NCBI GenBank assembly: GCA_023390815.1 | Contig: JAEWCC010000018.1 | Span: 1 to 42,828, forward strand | Direction of reading: 5' to 3' | From: Bacillota bacterium | GTDB taxonomy: Bacteria > Bacillota > Clostridia > Christensenellales > SZUA-584 | DNA: 42,828 nt | Shown here: positions 16,314-24,218 of the stretch, piece by piece | Layout of the letters: every line of letters starts with the position of its first letter | Numbering within the stretch: position 1 is the first letter of the stretch | Notes under the pieces: generated by a model | Seen by the model: the letters and a program-made list of their open reading frames with translations, nothing else | What the model was told of the DNA's origin: nothing | The model's database searches: none | Position numbers and translations under genes: made by a program

Positions 16314-16523
16314 ATGTGGGAAGCGATAATGCAGTCGGGGCAGTTGATCATTGGCGTGTTGCTTATCTTTGGGATGTTCATGGCGGCGCTGCTGATCGTG
16401 GAGCGCGGAACCAAAAAACGCAGGCGGACGCCGAAACCCGCGCTGTCATACGCTGCGAAAAGCAGGATCAGGCAGCCTAAAGGAACGAAAGCTGCTGCGG
16501 TGCGGGCTTTTCGCGCAGCGTAA
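16314..16523 (+). CDS. Small single-pass membrane protein, 69 aa
   Basis: GGAGG lies five bases before this ATG; earlier in-frame ATGs lack such a site. Residues about 8-32 form one hydrophobic helix (LIIGVLLIFGMFMAALLIV), followed by a strongly basic tail (RGTKKRRRTPKPALSYAAKS), which by the positive-inside rule would face the cytoplasm. The last 47 bases overlap the 3' end of the radical SAM gene on the opposite strand, so the basic, Ala-rich C-terminus may be constrained by that gene. I do not recognise a family. Moderate confidence that it is real, because start signal and topology agree. Confidence 0.55.
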   Translation: MWEAIMQSGQLIIGVLLIFGMFMAALLIVERGTKKRRRTPKPALSYAAKSRIRQPKGTKAAAVRAFRAA

Positions 16524-17352
16524 TGTAAGAGGGCATGCGGTACTTTTCGCGCAGTCGATGAATGGCGGCAAACGCTTTCTCCTTGGCGTCGCGCCAGGCA
16601 GCCCGGTCGGCATAAAGCGCCATCATGTCGGTATACAGAGCGGGAAAGCGCTGCCGTACGGCTTCAAAGAAGCCACGGCGCGTAGCGCCCCTTAAATTGA
16701 GCCCGCTCGTCAGCACATAGTCTGCGCCTGCGTCCTTTGCGGCGGCGAACACCGCCTCAAGGCCCTGTGCGCTGTCCGTCAGCAAGGGCATCACGGGCAT
16801 CGTGTGTACGCCGCATTTAAGCCCCGCCTTTTTGAGTTCTTTCACCGCCGCCATGCGCGCCGCAGGCGGTTGGCTACCGGGTTCCACCAGCGCGGCGACG
16901 CTTTCGTCCATGGTTGTGATGGTAAACGCGGCCATTGCCCCGGCTTCACGGTCAATCCGGCAGAATAGCTCCGTATCCCGCAATATCAGCGGAGATTTGG
17001 TCGAGAGGATCACCGGAACCTTATAATCGGCCAGCAGTTTTAAAACATCCGGCATCAGCGAATACTCGCGCTCCGCGGGCTGATAGCTGTCCGTCACGCC
17101 GCCGAGGTTCACGACCTCGCGGCAAAAGCGCGGCAGCTCGCGCCGCAGCACCTCCGCGACGTTGGTCTTGGCATAGATGCTGCCGAAGAAATCCCCGCCG
17201 CCCAGATACTCATGCGAATACTGCGCATAGCAGTAAATGCACCGGTGCGCGCAGCCCCGATATGCGTTAATGTCATAATTGAACGGCAGCCATTTGGTAT
17301 CGTGCCGATACAGCGCCGTCTTGCAGGGCGCTTCGATCACCTTGTAGTCCAT
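16477..17352 (-). CDS. Radical SAM protein, spore photoproduct lyase-like/Rv2578c-like family
   Basis: A 291-residue radical SAM protein. The [4Fe-4S] cluster motif C-x3-C-x2-C is CAHRCIYC (Cys34, 38, 41), followed by YAQYSHEY. VILSTKSPLILRD and HTMPVMPLLTD are blocks shared with the SPL/Rv2578c group of radical SAM proteins, whose substrates are mostly unknown. The ATG at 17352 is chosen because a good -10 box lies six bases before it; an in-frame ATG 48 bases upstream has no ribosome binding site either. The 3' end overlaps the small membrane protein gene in antisense. The enzyme is cytoplasmic and oxygen-sensitive by family. Confidence 0.88.
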   Translation of the reverse strand: MDYKVIEAPCKTALYRHDTKWLPFNYDINAYRGCAHRCIYCYAQYSHEYLGGGDFFGSIYAKTNVAEVLRRELPRFCREVVNLGGVTDSYQPAEREYSLMPDVLKLLADYKVPVILSTKSPLILRDTELFCRIDREAGAMAAFTITTMDESVAALVEPGSQPPAARMAAVKELKKAGLKCGVHTMPVMPLLTDSAQGLEAVFAAAKDAGADYVLTSGLNLRGATRRGFFEAVRQRFPALYTDMMALYADRAAWRDAKEKAFAAIHRLREKYRMPSYITLREKPAPQQLSFL

Positions 17353-17358
17353 ACTTCC

Positions 17359-17388
17359 ATTATACGACAATATGTTCGCTTTTGGCAA
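17359..17388 (-). promoter_or_regulatory. Promoter producing a leaderless or near-leaderless radical SAM mRNA
   Basis: Minus strand: -35 TTGCCA, 18-base spacer, -10 TATAAT. The -10 ends six bases before the ATG, so transcription should start at or within a base or two of the start codon, leaving no room for a ribosome binding site. Confidence 0.6.
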
Positions 17389-17421
17389 CGATATTAGCAT
17401 TGTAAGCGGGAATTTGCGGGT

Positions 17422-17775
17422 TTATTCCACATCATCCGTAGCGACGATATCGATCCCGGTACTGAAAATATCCCCGATAAGCACATCGCCCGCGCTTACC
17501 GGCAGCTTTACTTCCACTTCGTTGATCTGCTTCATGCAGTCCACCAGCAGCCCCTTGGGCAGCGGTGCGGAAGACTTGACCGGCACGCGCCCGCCGTCCG
17601 ATGTGCGCATCGTCGTGGTCAGCGTGCGCCGTGGGTCGGTAATCTCCGTGCGCGCATAAGCTTCACCGCGTTTGCATGTGTGGCCTTCGATTTTAATGAC
17701 CTGCCCGTTCTCGACTTCCGCCGTCAGCGGGCATCCCATGGGACATACGATACACGTTAAATTGCATTTTTCCAC
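17422..17775 (-). CDS. DUF1667 domain-containing protein
   Basis: A 117-residue protein beginning (GTG) MEKCNLTCIVCPMGCPLT, with Cys at 4, 8, 11 and 15 and another in HTCKRGE, typical of DUF1667. Members occur almost only as the third gene behind a GlpA-like dehydrogenase and an FAD/NAD(P) oxidoreductase. It probably carries an iron-sulfur or zinc site and passes electrons within that complex; this is inferred from context. GGAGGT lies five bases before the GTG. The gene start is partly duplicated 110 bases upstream. It is the last gene of the operon. Confidence 0.88.
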   Translation of the reverse strand: MEKCNLTCIVCPMGCPLTAEVENGQVIKIEGHTCKRGEAYARTEITDPRRTLTTTMRTSDGGRVPVKSSAPLPKGLLVDCMKQINEVEVKLPVSAGDVLIGDIFSTGIDIVATDDVE

Positions 17776-17885
17776 GTTGCACCTCCAAAAACCGATGCGT
17801 CTGGATCGTTTACGATGTCCGCATCCCCAGCTACCATCATGACATGCTTGGAACATACGATACACTTCAGATTGCATTTTTCCAT
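17757..17885 (-). pseudogene. Duplicated 5' end of the DUF1667 gene (42-aa ORF)
   Basis: An ATG with GGAGG upstream, one base after the oxidoreductase stop, begins MEKCNLKCIVC, nearly identical to the start of the DUF1667 protein 110 bases downstream. After the third Cys the reading departs into SKHVMMVAGDADIVNDPD and ends in a frame-shifted reading of the second copy. At DNA level about 33 bases are nearly repeated. It could be a relic of a tandem duplication or a short expressed peptide that couples translation to the next gene. Confidence 0.6.
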
Positions 17886-17886
17886 G

Positions 17887-19116
17887 TTATGCCTCCTCCA
17901 CCGAAACGGCGACATCGCCCGCGATATCCGCGCCGTGCACCTCAAGCTGTTCCATCTCACCCGGCGTGCAGATCTGCCGTTTGCGCCGCGCAATCACCTT
18001 GTCCCCGCACCGCGCGACCGTGACACAGTTCTTATATACATTCGATACGCGAAAGAACAGCGTCGTGTCCTCCGCCGCGATGCGCTGCGGCACAACATAG
18101 CGCACGCCGCAGCCCGGTATGGACCGGAACTGTGCATCGCGGATAGCCTCCGGCGACTGCGCATATTTCGCCGCCGAAGCGCCCGCGCGCATCGCTTCCT
18201 CCGTCACGAAGTCCACAAGGTCGTGCACCTGCACAGCGTTTCCGCAGGCAAACACACCCGGTACACTCGTCTGCAGATGCGCGTCCACCACCGGCCCGCC
18301 CGTCATTGGGTCGATAGCAACGCCGATTCCGCGCGAAAGCTCGTTTTCCGGAATCAGCCCGACGGAGAGCAGCAGCGTGTCGCAGGGCACAAAGTATTCC
18401 GTCTCCGGTTTAGGCACGCCCCGCTCATTCACCGCCGCGACCGATACGCCCGTAAGGCGCTTCTTACCGTGCAGCTTCGTCACGGTGTGCGAGAGATAGA
18501 GCGGGATGGCGAAGTCGTCCAGACACTGCACGATGTTGCGCTTGAGCCCGCCCGAATACGGCATCAGCTCCAGCACCATTTTGACGCGCGCGCCCTCCAG
18601 CGTCATACGCCGCGCCATAATGAGGCCGATATCGCCCGAACCGAGGATCACGACCTCGCGCCCCGGCATCGTCCCCTCCATGTTGACGAAGCGCTGCGCC
18701 GTTCCGGCGGTCAGCACGCCCGCCGGGCGGTCGCCCGGCAGCATCAGCGCGCCCGCGCTGCGTTCCCGGCAGCCCATGGCGAGCACAATCGCGCCCGCTT
18801 CAATCGCCGTCATGCCGCGCTCCCGGCTGATTGCCGTTATGGTCTTGCCCGAAATATCCAATACCATGGTATCGAGCCAAATCTCCGCGCCGCACTCCCC
18901 CGCCTCTTTCGCGTAGCGCGAGGCGTATTCCGGCCCGGTCAGCTCTTCGCCGAGGGAATGCAGGCCGAAGCCGCTGTGGATGCACTGGCGCAATATGCCG
19001 CCCGTGCGCGCCTCCCGGTCCAGCACAAGCACACGCTCCGCGCCGTTCTTTTTGGCTGCGATTGCCGCGGCCAGCCCCGCCGGGCCTGCGCCGATAATGA
19101 CCACGTCCGCCCTCAT
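17887..19116 (-). CDS. NAD(P)/FAD-dependent oxidoreductase, second gene of Glp-like operon
   Basis: A 409-residue flavoprotein disulfide-reductase-like enzyme. The FAD-binding fold has GAGPAGLAAA at residues 9-18, a TGGILRQC segment with a Cys near residue 45, the NAD(P) fold has VVILGSGDIGLIMAR near 160, and GVFACGNAVQVHDLVD is the second FAD motif near 285. In glycerol-3-phosphate dehydrogenase-like clusters this protein takes the place of GlpB as electron partner; that role is from context. GGAGGAG precedes the ATG, which overlaps the stop of the upstream gene as ATGA, so the two are translationally coupled. Confidence 0.92.
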   Translation of the reverse strand: MRADVVIIGAGPAGLAAAIAAKKNGAERVLVLDREARTGGILRQCIHSGFGLHSLGEELTGPEYASRYAKEAGECGAEIWLDTMVLDISGKTITAISRERGMTAIEAGAIVLAMGCRERSAGALMLPGDRPAGVLTAGTAQRFVNMEGTMPGREVVILGSGDIGLIMARRMTLEGARVKMVLELMPYSGGLKRNIVQCLDDFAIPLYLSHTVTKLHGKKRLTGVSVAAVNERGVPKPETEYFVPCDTLLLSVGLIPENELSRGIGVAIDPMTGGPVVDAHLQTSVPGVFACGNAVQVHDLVDFVTEEAMRAGASAAKYAQSPEAIRDAQFRSIPGCGVRYVVPQRIAAEDTTLFFRVSNVYKNCVTVARCGDKVIARRKRQICTPGEMEQLEVHGADIAGDVAVSVEEA

Positions 19117-20552
19117 TGCTGCTCCTCCTTCGTGCGCCCGGTTAAAATGGATGAACCCGGTCCGGCCTTGGTGATATTAAGCTCGCTTGTCTTAAGCTCA
19201 CGCGCGAGGATGTCCATCACGCGCGGCAGACAAAAGCCGCCGTGGCAGCGCCCCGTACCCGCTCTCGTGCGGAACTTGACGCCATCCACCGTGGTGGCAC
19301 CGCACGGGCGATGGATGGCCTCGACGATTTCCGCTTCGGTGACGGTCTCGCACCGGCACACGATATGCGCATAGCGGCTGTCCATTGCGATCAGTTCCTT
19401 GCGCCGCTCCGGCGTGGCATGCGCGAAAGACTCGATGGGTTTGCGCGTACGCACCGCGTTTTCCTTTGGTCCGCCGCTGACGCCGATGCCGTTCAGCAGC
19501 TTCACTATATGCTCCGCGATGGCGGGCGATGCCGTAAGTCCGGGCGATTCGATGCCCGCCGCGTTGATCAGCCCCGGCGCGGCCTTGCTTGCCTCTACTA
19601 TGAAATCATGTTTCTCGGATGCGGCACGAAGCCCCGCGAATACCGCAATCGCCGCGCGGCGGTCGATAGACGGTGCATAGCGCTGCGCACCGCATAGCGC
19701 TTCCTCCAGCCCCTCGCGCGAGGTCGTAGTATCGTCCATCTTCGTAAACTTCGCGGTCGGCCCCGCCAGCATGTTGCCGTGCGCCGTAGGCGCAAACAGC
19801 ACGCCCTTGCCCTTCTCGGAGGGCGCGCTGAATATGACGGTTTTTGTGCGCGCCGTCATGCTCTTGTCGAATATGATGTACTCGCCCTTGCGCGGATGAA
19901 TTGCAATCTCCTCGCCGCCCGCGAGCGCCGAAATCTCACCCGCATGGATACCCGCCGCGTTGACGACGCTGCGTGCTTCGACGCGATGCTCTCCCGCCTT
20001 AATTGCGAAGCCGCCGTCCGCGCGGCTGACCGCGGTCACGCGGCTGTTGAACACGAACTCCACGCCGTTGGCCGCCGCGTTTTCCGCCGCCGCAATGGTC
20101 AGCGTGTACGGGCAGATGATGCCTGCCGTCGGCGCGTACAGCGCCGCGGTAACCTCGCCGCACAGCACCGGCTCCATCTCCCGTGCTTCGTCGCCCGAAA
20201 TAATGCGCGTTGTGACGCCGTTGGCGATGCCGCGCTCGTGCAGCGCCTTTAGGTGCTTCTCGTCTTCTTCGCCGAACGCGACGACAAACGAGCCACACGG
20301 TTCAAACGGCACACCCAAATTCGTCGCAAGCTGCGGGATCATCGCTGCACCTTCCACGTTGAACTTCGCTTTCAGGCTGCCCGGCGCCGCGTCGTAGCCC
20401 GCGTGCACGATGCCGCTGTTTGCGCGGCTCGTGCCTGTGGAAACATCCGCCTCCGCCTCGATTACGCAGACCTTGAGGCTGGTCATCGACAGCGCCCGCG
20501 CCGTGAGACAGCCCACCACGCCCGCGCCGATGATCGCCACATCGTATTTCAT
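19113..20552 (-). CDS. GlpA-like FAD-dependent dehydrogenase with BFD-type [2Fe-2S] domain
   Basis: A 479-residue protein. The N-terminal FAD fold is DVAIIGAGVVGCLTARAL; SRANSGIVHAGYDAAPGSLK is the conserved DAO/glycerol-3-phosphate dehydrogenase segment. The C-terminal domain (about 390-450) has four Cys in CRCE and CHGGFC context, a BFD-like [2Fe-2S] cluster as in anaerobic GlpA. Likely reaction: oxidation of glycerol 3-phosphate or another 2-hydroxy compound, with electrons passed to the next two gene products. The ATG is preceded by AAGGGG. The gene starts 40 bases after an intrinsic terminator that follows a promoter, suggesting control by antitermination. Confidence 0.9.
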   Translation of the reverse strand: MKYDVAIIGAGVVGCLTARALSMTSLKVCVIEAEADVSTGTSRANSGIVHAGYDAAPGSLKAKFNVEGAAMIPQLATNLGVPFEPCGSFVVAFGEEDEKHLKALHERGIANGVTTRIISGDEAREMEPVLCGEVTAALYAPTAGIICPYTLTIAAAENAAANGVEFVFNSRVTAVSRADGGFAIKAGEHRVEARSVVNAAGIHAGEISALAGGEEIAIHPRKGEYIIFDKSMTARTKTVIFSAPSEKGKGVLFAPTAHGNMLAGPTAKFTKMDDTTTSREGLEEALCGAQRYAPSIDRRAAIAVFAGLRAASEKHDFIVEASKAAPGLINAAGIESPGLTASPAIAEHIVKLLNGIGVSGGPKENAVRTRKPIESFAHATPERRKELIAMDSRYAHIVCRCETVTEAEIVEAIHRPCGATTVDGVKFRTRAGTGRCHGGFCLPRVMDILARELKTSELNITKAGPGSSILTGRTKEEQQ

Positions 20553-20591
20553 ACCGCCACCCCTTCTGAAACAATTCGTCTCCGGCCAAAT

Positions 20592-20627
20592 AAAAAAGCC
20601 GTACCAAAAACAACGTTTGGTACGGCT
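20592..20627 (-). terminator. Intrinsic terminator in the leader of the Glp-like operon (candidate attenuator)
   Basis: On the minus strand a 12-bp stem AGCCGTACCAAA/TTTGGTACGGCT with a 7-base loop is followed by TTTTTT. It lies downstream of a promoter and only 40 bases before the GlpA-like gene, with no room for another promoter. It can therefore end both the upstream GNAT operon and, conditionally, the Glp-like transcript. In Bacillus the glpD leader terminator is overridden by the GlpP antiterminator with glycerol 3-phosphate; the parallel is inference. Confidence 0.85.
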
Positions 20628-20655
20628 CAAATCTCCTGCCATAACTTTAATACGA

Positions 20656-20684
20656 ATTATAACATATTTCGTACCGGGTTACAA
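20656..20684 (-). promoter_or_regulatory. Promoter of the Glp-like operon
   Basis: Minus strand: -35 TTGTAA (overlapping the GNAT stop codon), 17-base spacer, -10 TATAAT. The predicted start near 20649 lies about 20 bases before the terminator stem. Confidence 0.7.
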
Positions 20685-21200
20685 GGCTTCATCGCAATTC
20701 AAAAGCAACGCCTTTTCATAAAGCGTGAACCGGCCTTTTCGATAGGTCACTTCGCCCGCTTTGGTATATCCAAATCCTTCGTACAACTGAAGTGCGTAAG
20801 GGTTTAGCGTAAAAGCGTCGAGCCGGATGCAGTCATATCCGCGCTGCGCAATCAATCGCTCTGCGTGGCGCATTGTCTCTTTGGCGATGCCCTGACGCTG
20901 AAACTTTGGGTGCACGCAGAGCCGGTGAATCACCGCCGCATGCTCTCCGTAGCGCCAGTCGCCTATGGCGTATTCTTCGTCCTGAGCGGCGTTGACCACA
21001 ACCGCGGAAAGGATGTCGTCGCCGCGGGTCAGCACATACATTTCGCCGCTTGCAATATCCTCGCACAGAATCTCCTCAGTGGGATACCGCTCGTCCCACT
21101 GGTCGATGCCGTTTTCGCGCATGTGCGATATCGCCTGCGTGTACAGTTCGATAATCGCGTCGGCATCGCCTGCCTCTGCCGGGCGGAAAATCGTGTCCAC
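20679..21200 (-). CDS. GNAT-family N-acetyltransferase
   Basis: A 173-residue GNAT protein. VIHRLCVHPKFQRQGIAKETM contains motif A with the Q/R-x-x-G-x-A/G acetyl-CoA pyrophosphate loop (QRQGIA), and NPYALQLYEGFGY is the usual C-terminal motif B. Substrate unknown. The only fitting start is a GTG four bases after the yhbY stop, with no ribosome binding site of its own, so translation probably depends on ribosomes finishing yhbY. It is the last gene of nth-obg-yhbY-GNAT. Confidence 0.88.
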   Translation of the reverse strand: MDTIFRPAEAGDADAIIELYTQAISHMRENGIDQWDERYPTEEILCEDIASGEMYVLTRGDDILSAVVVNAAQDEEYAIGDWRYGEHAAVIHRLCVHPKFQRQGIAKETMRHAERLIAQRGYDCIRLDAFTLNPYALQLYEGFGYTKAGEVTYRKGRFTLYEKALLLNCDEAL

Positions 21201-21204
21201 GCGC

Positions 21205-21492
21205 TTACAGCTTGATGACGGGGTTCTCGGGTTTGGCGCGGTACAGCACGAATTTGCGGCCCGCCGACATGACCGGCTCCGCGCCCGTCGCCGAAGACAG
21301 CGCCTCCAGCGCTTCCTTCGCGGAAAGCGGCGCGTTCTGCTGCACGCTGCCTTTGATGATTTCGCGCGCGCTGAGCGCTTCGTCCGTCTGAGTCACCACG
21401 CTGTCCGTCACGCCTCCCTTGCCGATATAGAGTATCGTTTCCATGCTGTTCGCCATCGCCTTAAGCGAGGCGCGCTGTTTGCTGGTCAGCAT
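21205..21492 (-). CDS. yhbY: YhbY-type (CRM domain) RNA-binding protein
   Basis: A 95-residue single CRM-domain protein. It begins LTSKQRASLKAMANSM and has the GxxG RNA-binding loop GKGG in ILYIGKGGVTDSVV, then KGSVQQNAP. Homologues associate with pre-50S ribosomal particles and bind 23S rRNA. GGAG lies eight bases before the ATG. Its place directly after obg, another 50S-assembly factor, is a common bacterial arrangement. Confidence 0.93.
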   Translation of the reverse strand: MLTSKQRASLKAMANSMETILYIGKGGVTDSVVTQTDEALSAREIIKGSVQQNAPLSAKEALEALSSATGAEPVMSAGRKFVLYRAKPENPVIKL

Positions 21493-21504
21493 AATTGCGC
21501 TCCT

Positions 21505-22773
21505 TTAATCCATATAGTCGAATTCAAGCCCCTCAAGCGATACCGTATCGCCTGTTTTTGCGCCCACTTTCTTGAGCGCCTTGATAATGCCAAAGTCGAT
21601 GAGCAGCTTCTGGAAGTGCCGCATGGAGTCCGCGTCGTTCGGGTCCGTCTTAGCCATGATCTCGCGGATCAGCTGACCTTCCACCACATAAACCTCGCCC
21701 TCCTTGAACACATCAAAATCGTTTTCGTCCTTCTCCAGGGCCCACTCTTCAATCACGCCGTCCTCAACGACGGCCTTCGGCACGGGCAGCGTGTGCAGCA
21801 TCTGTGCAGCGCGCTCCATCAGCGGCTGAATGCCGAGGCCCGCCGCTGCGCAGATCTCGAACATCTCGATGCCTCTTTCATCGAGATAAGCCTTGAGTTT
21901 TCCCACGTGTTCTTCCGCGCCCGGTACGTCCATCTTGTTGGCCGCGACGATCTCAGGCCGCTGCGCAAGCGCGGGCGAATACCCCGCAAGCTCCCGGCGG
22001 ATGATCTCGTAGTCCTCAATCACGTCGCGCCCCTCGCTGGCGGACGCGTCCACGACGTGGATCAGCATGCGCGTACGCTCGATATGGCGCAAAAAGTCGT
22101 GTCCGAGCCCCGCGCCTTCGTGCGCGCCCTCGATGAGCCCGGGGATATCCGCGACCACAAAGCTTTCTTCATGTACACGCGCAACGCCAAGGTTCGGCGA
22201 TAGCGTGGTGAAGTGGTAATCAGCAATCTTCGGCTTCGCGCCGGTACTCGCCGCAAGCAACGTGGACTTGCCTACGCTGGGGTAGCCAATCAGCCCTACG
22301 TCCGCGATGGTTTTGAGTTCGAGAATTACAAAACGGCCCTTGGTACGCCTGCCCGGCGTCGCAAAATTAGGCGCCTGACGCGTCGAAGTCGCAAAGCGTG
22401 CGTTGCCCCGGCCTCCGTTGCCGCCCTTGAGCAGCATCCGGCTGCCCTCGCGCAGGTCCGCCGCGACCCGGCCGGTCTCCTCGTCTTTGATCACCGTGCC
22501 GGGCGGTACCTTGATGATGAGGTCTTCGCCTGTCTTGCCGCGCATGTTCTTCATACTGCCCTGCTCGCCGCTGGGTGCAATAAACCTGCGCGTATAGGTA
22601 AAGTCCATCAGCGTACGCATGTTTTCGTCCGCCTGGAATATGATGCTGCCGCCGTCGCCGCCGTCGCCGCCGTCCGGGCCGCCGTTATTTACGTATTTTT
22701 CGCGTCGGAACGACACGTGGCCGTTGCCGCCGTCGCCTGCTTTGATGTATATCTTCGCTTTATCGACAAACAT
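21505..22773 (-). CDS. obg: Obg GTPase (50S ribosome assembly)
   Basis: A 422-residue Obg/CgtA. The N-terminal Gly-rich Obg fold begins MFVDKAKIYIKAGDGGNGHV and is followed by the G domain with P-loop GYPSVGKST near residue 165, switch region TTLSPNLG, DIPGLIEGAHEGAGLG (G3) and ANKMD (G4). A C-terminal OCT domain (about 340-422) completes the Firmicutes-type architecture. It is an essential GTPase for 50S maturation. AAGGAAG before the ATG lies within the 3' end of nth, three bases separating the two genes, so they are coupled. The usual rplU-rpmA genes are not adjacent here. Confidence 0.97.
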   Translation of the reverse strand: MFVDKAKIYIKAGDGGNGHVSFRREKYVNNGGPDGGDGGDGGSIIFQADENMRTLMDFTYTRRFIAPSGEQGSMKNMRGKTGEDLIIKVPPGTVIKDEETGRVAADLREGSRMLLKGGNGGRGNARFATSTRQAPNFATPGRRTKGRFVILELKTIADVGLIGYPSVGKSTLLAASTGAKPKIADYHFTTLSPNLGVARVHEESFVVADIPGLIEGAHEGAGLGHDFLRHIERTRMLIHVVDASASEGRDVIEDYEIIRRELAGYSPALAQRPEIVAANKMDVPGAEEHVGKLKAYLDERGIEMFEICAAAGLGIQPLMERAAQMLHTLPVPKAVVEDGVIEEWALEKDENDFDVFKEGEVYVVEGQLIREIMAKTDPNDADSMRHFQKLLIDFGIIKALKKVGAKTGDTVSLEGLEFDYMD

Positions 22774-22776
22774 TTT

Positions 22777-23400
22777 TTATTTCTTCCTTCCCCACGGGCA
22801 CAAATCATTTAAAAAGCATGTCTCGCATTTGGGCCGCTGCGCCGCACAAACTCTTCTACCGTGGTATATCAGCCAGTGGTGCGCGATCGACCACTGGTCT
22901 TTGGGGATATTCTTCATCAGCTGTTTTTCGGTCTCCAGCACATCCTTTGCGCTGGCGAGCCCCAGCCGGTTCGACACGCGGTGCACGTGCGTATCCACCG
23001 CGATGGCTGGAATGCCGTACGCATTCGACATCACCACGTTGGCGGTTTTGCGGCCCACGCCGGGCAGCGCGGTTAGCTCTTCCATCGTTTGAGGCACCTG
23101 CCCGCCGTATTGCGCCAGAAGCTGCGCGGACGCTGCCTGAATGTTGCGCGCCTTGGTATGGTAGAAACCGCAGCTTTTTACCAGCGTTTCAAGCGTTTCG
23201 ATATCCGCCGCTGCCATACTGGCTGCATCCGGGAAGCGCGCAAACAGCGCAACCGTCGCCGCATTCACCTGCTTGTCCGTGGTTTGCGCGGAAAGTATCG
23301 TCGCGATGAGCAGCTCAAACGCATTTCTAAAATGCAGCGCCGGCTTCGCGTCGGGGTAATGCTCCGCCAGCCTTTTCAGTATTTCCGCATGTTCCCGCAT
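22777..23400 (-). CDS. nth: Endonuclease III (DNA glycosylase/AP lyase)
   Basis: A 207-residue Nth. The helix-hairpin-helix LPGVGRKTANVV includes catalytic Lys118, and Asp136 lies in AVDTHVHR. The C-terminal [4Fe-4S] loop is complete, C-x6-C-x2-C-x5-C at Cys185, 192, 195 and 201. It removes oxidised pyrimidines and cuts the abasic strand. Two ATGs are adjacent; the second is used because GGGAG is six bases before it but only three before the first. It heads the nth-obg-yhbY-GNAT operon. Confidence 0.97.
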   Translation of the reverse strand: MREHAEILKRLAEHYPDAKPALHFRNAFELLIATILSAQTTDKQVNAATVALFARFPDAASMAAADIETLETLVKSCGFYHTKARNIQAASAQLLAQYGGQVPQTMEELTALPGVGRKTANVVMSNAYGIPAIAVDTHVHRVSNRLGLASAKDVLETEKQLMKNIPKDQWSIAHHWLIYHGRRVCAAQRPKCETCFLNDLCPWGRKK

Positions 23401-23425
23401 CATACACTCCCAGTTCGTATTCGCT

Positions 23426-23455
23426 ATTATACCGTATCTGCCGCACAAAGCACAA
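23426..23455 (-). promoter_or_regulatory. Promoter of nth-obg-yhbY-GNAT
   Basis: Minus strand: -35 TTGTGC, 18-base spacer, -10 TATAAT, about 25 bases before the nth start. A GC-only inverted repeat (TGCGCGC...GCGCGCA, about 23464-23481) lies between it and the divergent DUF421 gene. Confidence 0.65.
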
Positions 23456-23513
23456 ACATTTATTGCGCGCAGGCGCGCGCATAAAAGCAACTGGCGCGCT
23501 TTAAAATAAGCGT

Positions 23514-24218
23514 ATGTTCAACGTGATCATCAAAACGGTTATCATCTATTTCTTTGCGATGCTTATCATGCGCATGATGGGCAAGCGGCAGGCGGGCGAA
23601 TTGCAGCCCTTTGAGCTGATCATTGCGGTCATGATCGCGGAGGTGGCCGCGACGCCGATGGACAGCCCCGGCACGCCGATCTCGTATGGCGTCGTGCCCA
23701 TTGTGATGCTGCTCGTGCTGCACAACGGCATCGCGTTTCTCTCGCTCAAGAGCGAGAAACTGCGCGCATTCTTTTCTGGTAAGCCCAGCATCGTCATCTA
23801 CAAAGGCATTGTCGTACGTCACGAATTGAAGCGGCTTTCCTACAATATCAACGACCTTTTAGAGCAGCTGCGGGCCAAGGATGTGATGAATCTCGCCGAC
23901 GTGCATTACGCCGTACTCGAAACCAACGGCAATTTAAGCGTGATGCTCAAGCCCGAAAAGCGCGGCGTCACCCCGGAGGATTTGAAGCTTTCCCCTGAAA
24001 ACCCGGGCTTTTGCTACGACCTGATCGTAGACGGACGCTTAAAGCCGGATAACCTTGATCGTCTGGGCTTCAAAGAGAATCAGTTAATGGCATTCCTCGG
24101 CAAGAACCGAATCAAGCGCGTAAAGGATGTGTTCCTCGCGCTCTGCGACGAGACCGGGCAGGCGCTCGTTCAGGATTATCACGGCGGACAATTCACCGGG
24201 AGCCTTGCCAATGGGTAA
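23514..24218 (+). CDS. DUF421 (YetF-like) membrane protein
   Basis: A 234-residue protein with three N-terminal hydrophobic helices (VIIKTVIIYFFAMLIMRMMG, IIAVMIAEVAATP and VVPIVMLLVLHNGIAFLSL). GKRQAGELQPFELI is the family signature. A cytoplasmic alpha/beta domain of YetF/YdfS type follows from about residue 85. In spore formers such proteins affect spore membranes or acid resistance, but the biochemical role is open. There is no ribosome binding site; a TAAAAT lies six bases before the ATG, so the mRNA may be very short-leadered. It overlaps the DUF4363 gene by eight bases, a standard pairing for this family. Confidence 0.9.
   Translation: MFNVIIKTVIIYFFAMLIMRMMGKRQAGELQPFELIIAVMIAEVAATPMDSPGTPISYGVVPIVMLLVLHNGIAFLSLKSEKLRAFFSGKPSIVIYKGIVVRHELKRLSYNINDLLEQLRAKDVMNLADVHYAVLETNGNLSVMLKPEKRGVTPEDLKLSPENPGFCYDLIVDGRLKPDNLDRLGFKENQLMAFLGKNRIKRVKDVFLALCDETGQALVQDYHGGQFTGSLANG

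Noticed and set aside
17815..19374. Plus-strand ORF of 519 codons
   Set aside because: It is antisense to two flavoprotein genes with clear FAD and NAD motifs; Arg/His-rich with no recognisable domain.
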